Source: Chondrosia reniformis (taxonomy: Eukaryota; Porifera; Demospongiae; Chondrillida; Chondrillidae). From it: a stretch of 64,000 nucleotides of DNA. The notes beneath the pieces are model-generated. The model ran no database searches and was not told the origin of the DNA. It saw only the letters and a list, made by a program, of their open reading frames with translations. The stretch spans positions 558,001 through 622,000 of the forward strand of contig OX359190.1 in NCBI GenBank assembly GCA_947172415.1. Reading direction: 5' to 3'. The translations under genes were made by a program, and so were the position numbers. Below, in pieces: positions 62,481 through 64,000 of this stretch. Every line of letters starts with the position of its first letter. The first letter of the stretch is position 1.

Positions 62481-63162
62481 AAAAAGCGGAGGAGATTGTA
62501 CGCCAGCAGACAGATTTGACTCCTCACGAGACTACAGTGTTGGAGGAACTGGACAGCAAGCTGCTTCGAGAGGAAGTGAAGAGGAGAAAGAGGAAGAGAC
62601 CAGGAGGCCCTAATCCACTGTCTGTCAAGAAGAGGAAGAAGAGATTAGAGGCACCCGTTTTGGGTAGCACTAAGAATGCAGGCCTGCCAACTCTCCCGGA
62701 TTTTCCGTGAGTCTCACGGTTTCAGTCGAAATCTCACTCTCTCACGGTGTAGGTACTCAAACTCACGGATTTTGGGTACTCAAGCAGCCACAGATTTTTT
62801 CTGCATGTTAAAAAGTGTAGTCTATCCCCATTCCGTGGATTAGCTGCGACTGTAAGTATGATGCAATCTCTAGATGACGTCAACCTTGCATATTGCACAA
62901 TATATGCAGGTTAAGTACAGGCACTTAGCCATATAAACATATACAAAATAATATACTTGCCTAAATTAATGGCAGCAGAAACGGACGTTTTGATGACAGA
63001 GGGAGGCAAGCCACTAACGTTTCCTATGGCCTACTGGGTCTCAAGGTTTTTGGAAAATTCAGGTTGGCAGGCCTGAGAATGTCAGAAGGAATAGGAAGAG
63101 AAGAGAGAGAGAGACTGAAGAGATGTGCTCTCAGTCTTAGAGTTGCCAAGCTGACTGAATAA
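62481..63162 (+). pseudogene. UTP23 fragment 4, split by a transposon
   Basis: 62481-62678 matches UTP23 from EIVRQQTDLTPHET to APVLGST. After the insertion at 62679-63075 the match resumes (NVRRN.., LKRCALSL) and ends at the UTP23 stop near 63162. It keeps more of the C-terminal third than fragments 2 and 3, so it arose by a separate or earlier duplication. Confidence 0.88.
62679..63075. mobile_element. 397-bp DNA transposon with CAGGCCTGCCAAC ends
   Basis: Terminal repeats CAGGCCTGCCAAC and GTTGGCAGGCCTG, flanked by a 6-bp direct repeat AGAATG (62673-62678 and 63076-63081). The interior is non-coding, with repeated TCTCACGG/ACTCACGGATTTTGGGTAC motifs. The superfamily is not certain; hAT would normally leave 8 bp. 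The intact UTP23 shows the empty site (ACTAGGAATATCAGAAGG). Confidence 0.86.
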
Positions 63163-63425
63163 CTTGTTTTTAACACATTCTTTAGTCCTTTTTACATTGG
63201 TATTTTAGAAATCATGAAACTCATAGCGCAGCCATTTTCCTCACCTCGCACGTGAGAAGTTGGGAAGGGAGATTTGTCAATTCTCTTCTCCACTGTGTAT
63301 GGCCATTCTCCAAGCTTTTAAATAATTTAAATTCTATCTTGAGAAGATTGAAATCTGTATCAATATCCACCAATCGAAAGCTCTAATTTCCGGTACCCAT
63401 GGAAGGTTAAAATTGTTTTTAAGTA
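63163..63425 (+). promoter_or_regulatory. Duplicated CARD-gene flank, copy 5, truncated
   Basis: Diverged and shortened version of the common flank (GAAATCATGAAACTC, CATTCTCCAAGCTTTTAAAT). It runs to about 63425 and then joins a CARD exon in the middle; the 5'-UTR intron and start codon are missing. Confidence 0.6.
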
Positions 63426-63685
63426 CACCAAGAAAGTATCATCTAAACTAAAAAGAGATAAAGTTATAGATAAAGCTCAGAAACAACAAATGGACAAGTA
63501 CCAAAGTATTGCTGATGCAAATGAGTTGTTTCATCAGTTTCTTTGTGAAGATCCAGCACCAGAAACACTCAAAGGTGCTGCTGAGGTTCTTAAGAATGCT
63601 TCTGAGACTACTAACATGAACAAGACATGTGCTGAGGCCATTGAAGACTTTCTGGCCGGAATTGATCCTGCTCAATCATTGGAAG
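63426..63685 (+). pseudogene. CARD exon, 5'-truncated, unit 6
   Basis: Begins at KKVSSKLKRDKVIDKAQKQQ, lacking about the first 25 codons, and continues YQSIADANELFHQFL and PAPETLKGAAEVLKNAS to the usual GAAG|GTGTGTG donor. No acceptor or ATG precedes it. The locus runs on past the window edge (CTAGGGGGG intron motif at 63987). Confidence 0.8.
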
Positions 63686-64000
63686 GTGTGTGTATGAATA
63701 GTGTTATGAAATGTGAAATAATTTGCTGTCTCTACAGAGACTATAGAAAAAGCTAAATTTGGTAGTCTACAGCTTTTTCGTATACTTCTAGTAATTCAGT
63801 TGGGACATGACAGCCTGTATCCAATGTATTTGATTCAGTTTGTTATAGGCACATGTACATATATATTAAGCTATGTATTATATCATATGGAGTGATATTT
63901 GGGGTAGGGACAAAAATGAAAAATTTATAAATTTAGGGCAGTGTTATATACATAATATTAAGCTGTATATTATTTTCCCAAAAGTCTAGGGGGGTGGGCA

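Overview
The window reads as nuclear DNA of an animal. Evidence: spliced genes with GT-AG introns, an animal RNF113, a CNC-type bZIP factor, UTP23, CARD and Death domains, Roc-COR GTPases, and a fibrillar collagen built from 54-bp exon multiples. Compact AT-rich introns, a short-exon collagen and expanded CARD/ROCO genes suggest a sponge, most likely a demosponge. This is inference; no rRNA or mitochondrial marker is present.

Layout. 1-20350 is a satellite array. Six long units start with the same 5' segment (at 1, 3027, 9255, 11595, 14617, 19319) and carry variable numbers of a 169-bp monomer. The units form an A-B-C block followed by a second A'-B'-C' block. 20350-20950 holds a LINE tail and a TA-flanked MITE. 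21042-29460 is ordinary gene-dense DNA: RNF113 (minus), a head-to-head N-myristoylated-type protein (plus), an intronless CNC bZIP (minus) and UTP23 (plus).

30326-51484 is a duplicated locus of CARD/Roc-COR genes. The genes are assembled from exon modules with matching phases: CARD exons (phase 1 on both sides), a helical domain I do not recognise ('X domain'), one large Roc-COR exon, a short LSVAGKVEF exon, further CARDs and one Death domain. Broken UTP23 pieces precede or adjoin several of the CARD genes. 52947-57833 is the 3' part of a fibrillar collagen gene (minus), cut in mid-exon where the CARD-type flank begins. 57834-64000 holds further partial CARD units with nested insertions.

Function. 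The CARD-X-Roc-COR-CARD(-Death) proteins look like signalling scaffolds of an innate-immune or cell-death type, with a GTPase switch between death-fold modules. The locus has grown by tandem duplication, exon shuffling and capture of UTP23 pieces. Transposon insertions shared or not shared between the two ROCO copies give a relative timeline. The most novel items are the modular CARD/ROCO family with its unknown X domain, the Ras-Q61-like Q/L difference between the two GTPases, possible CARD-only intron-retention products, and the higher-order satellite with a possible tRNA-like Pol III cassette in each unit.
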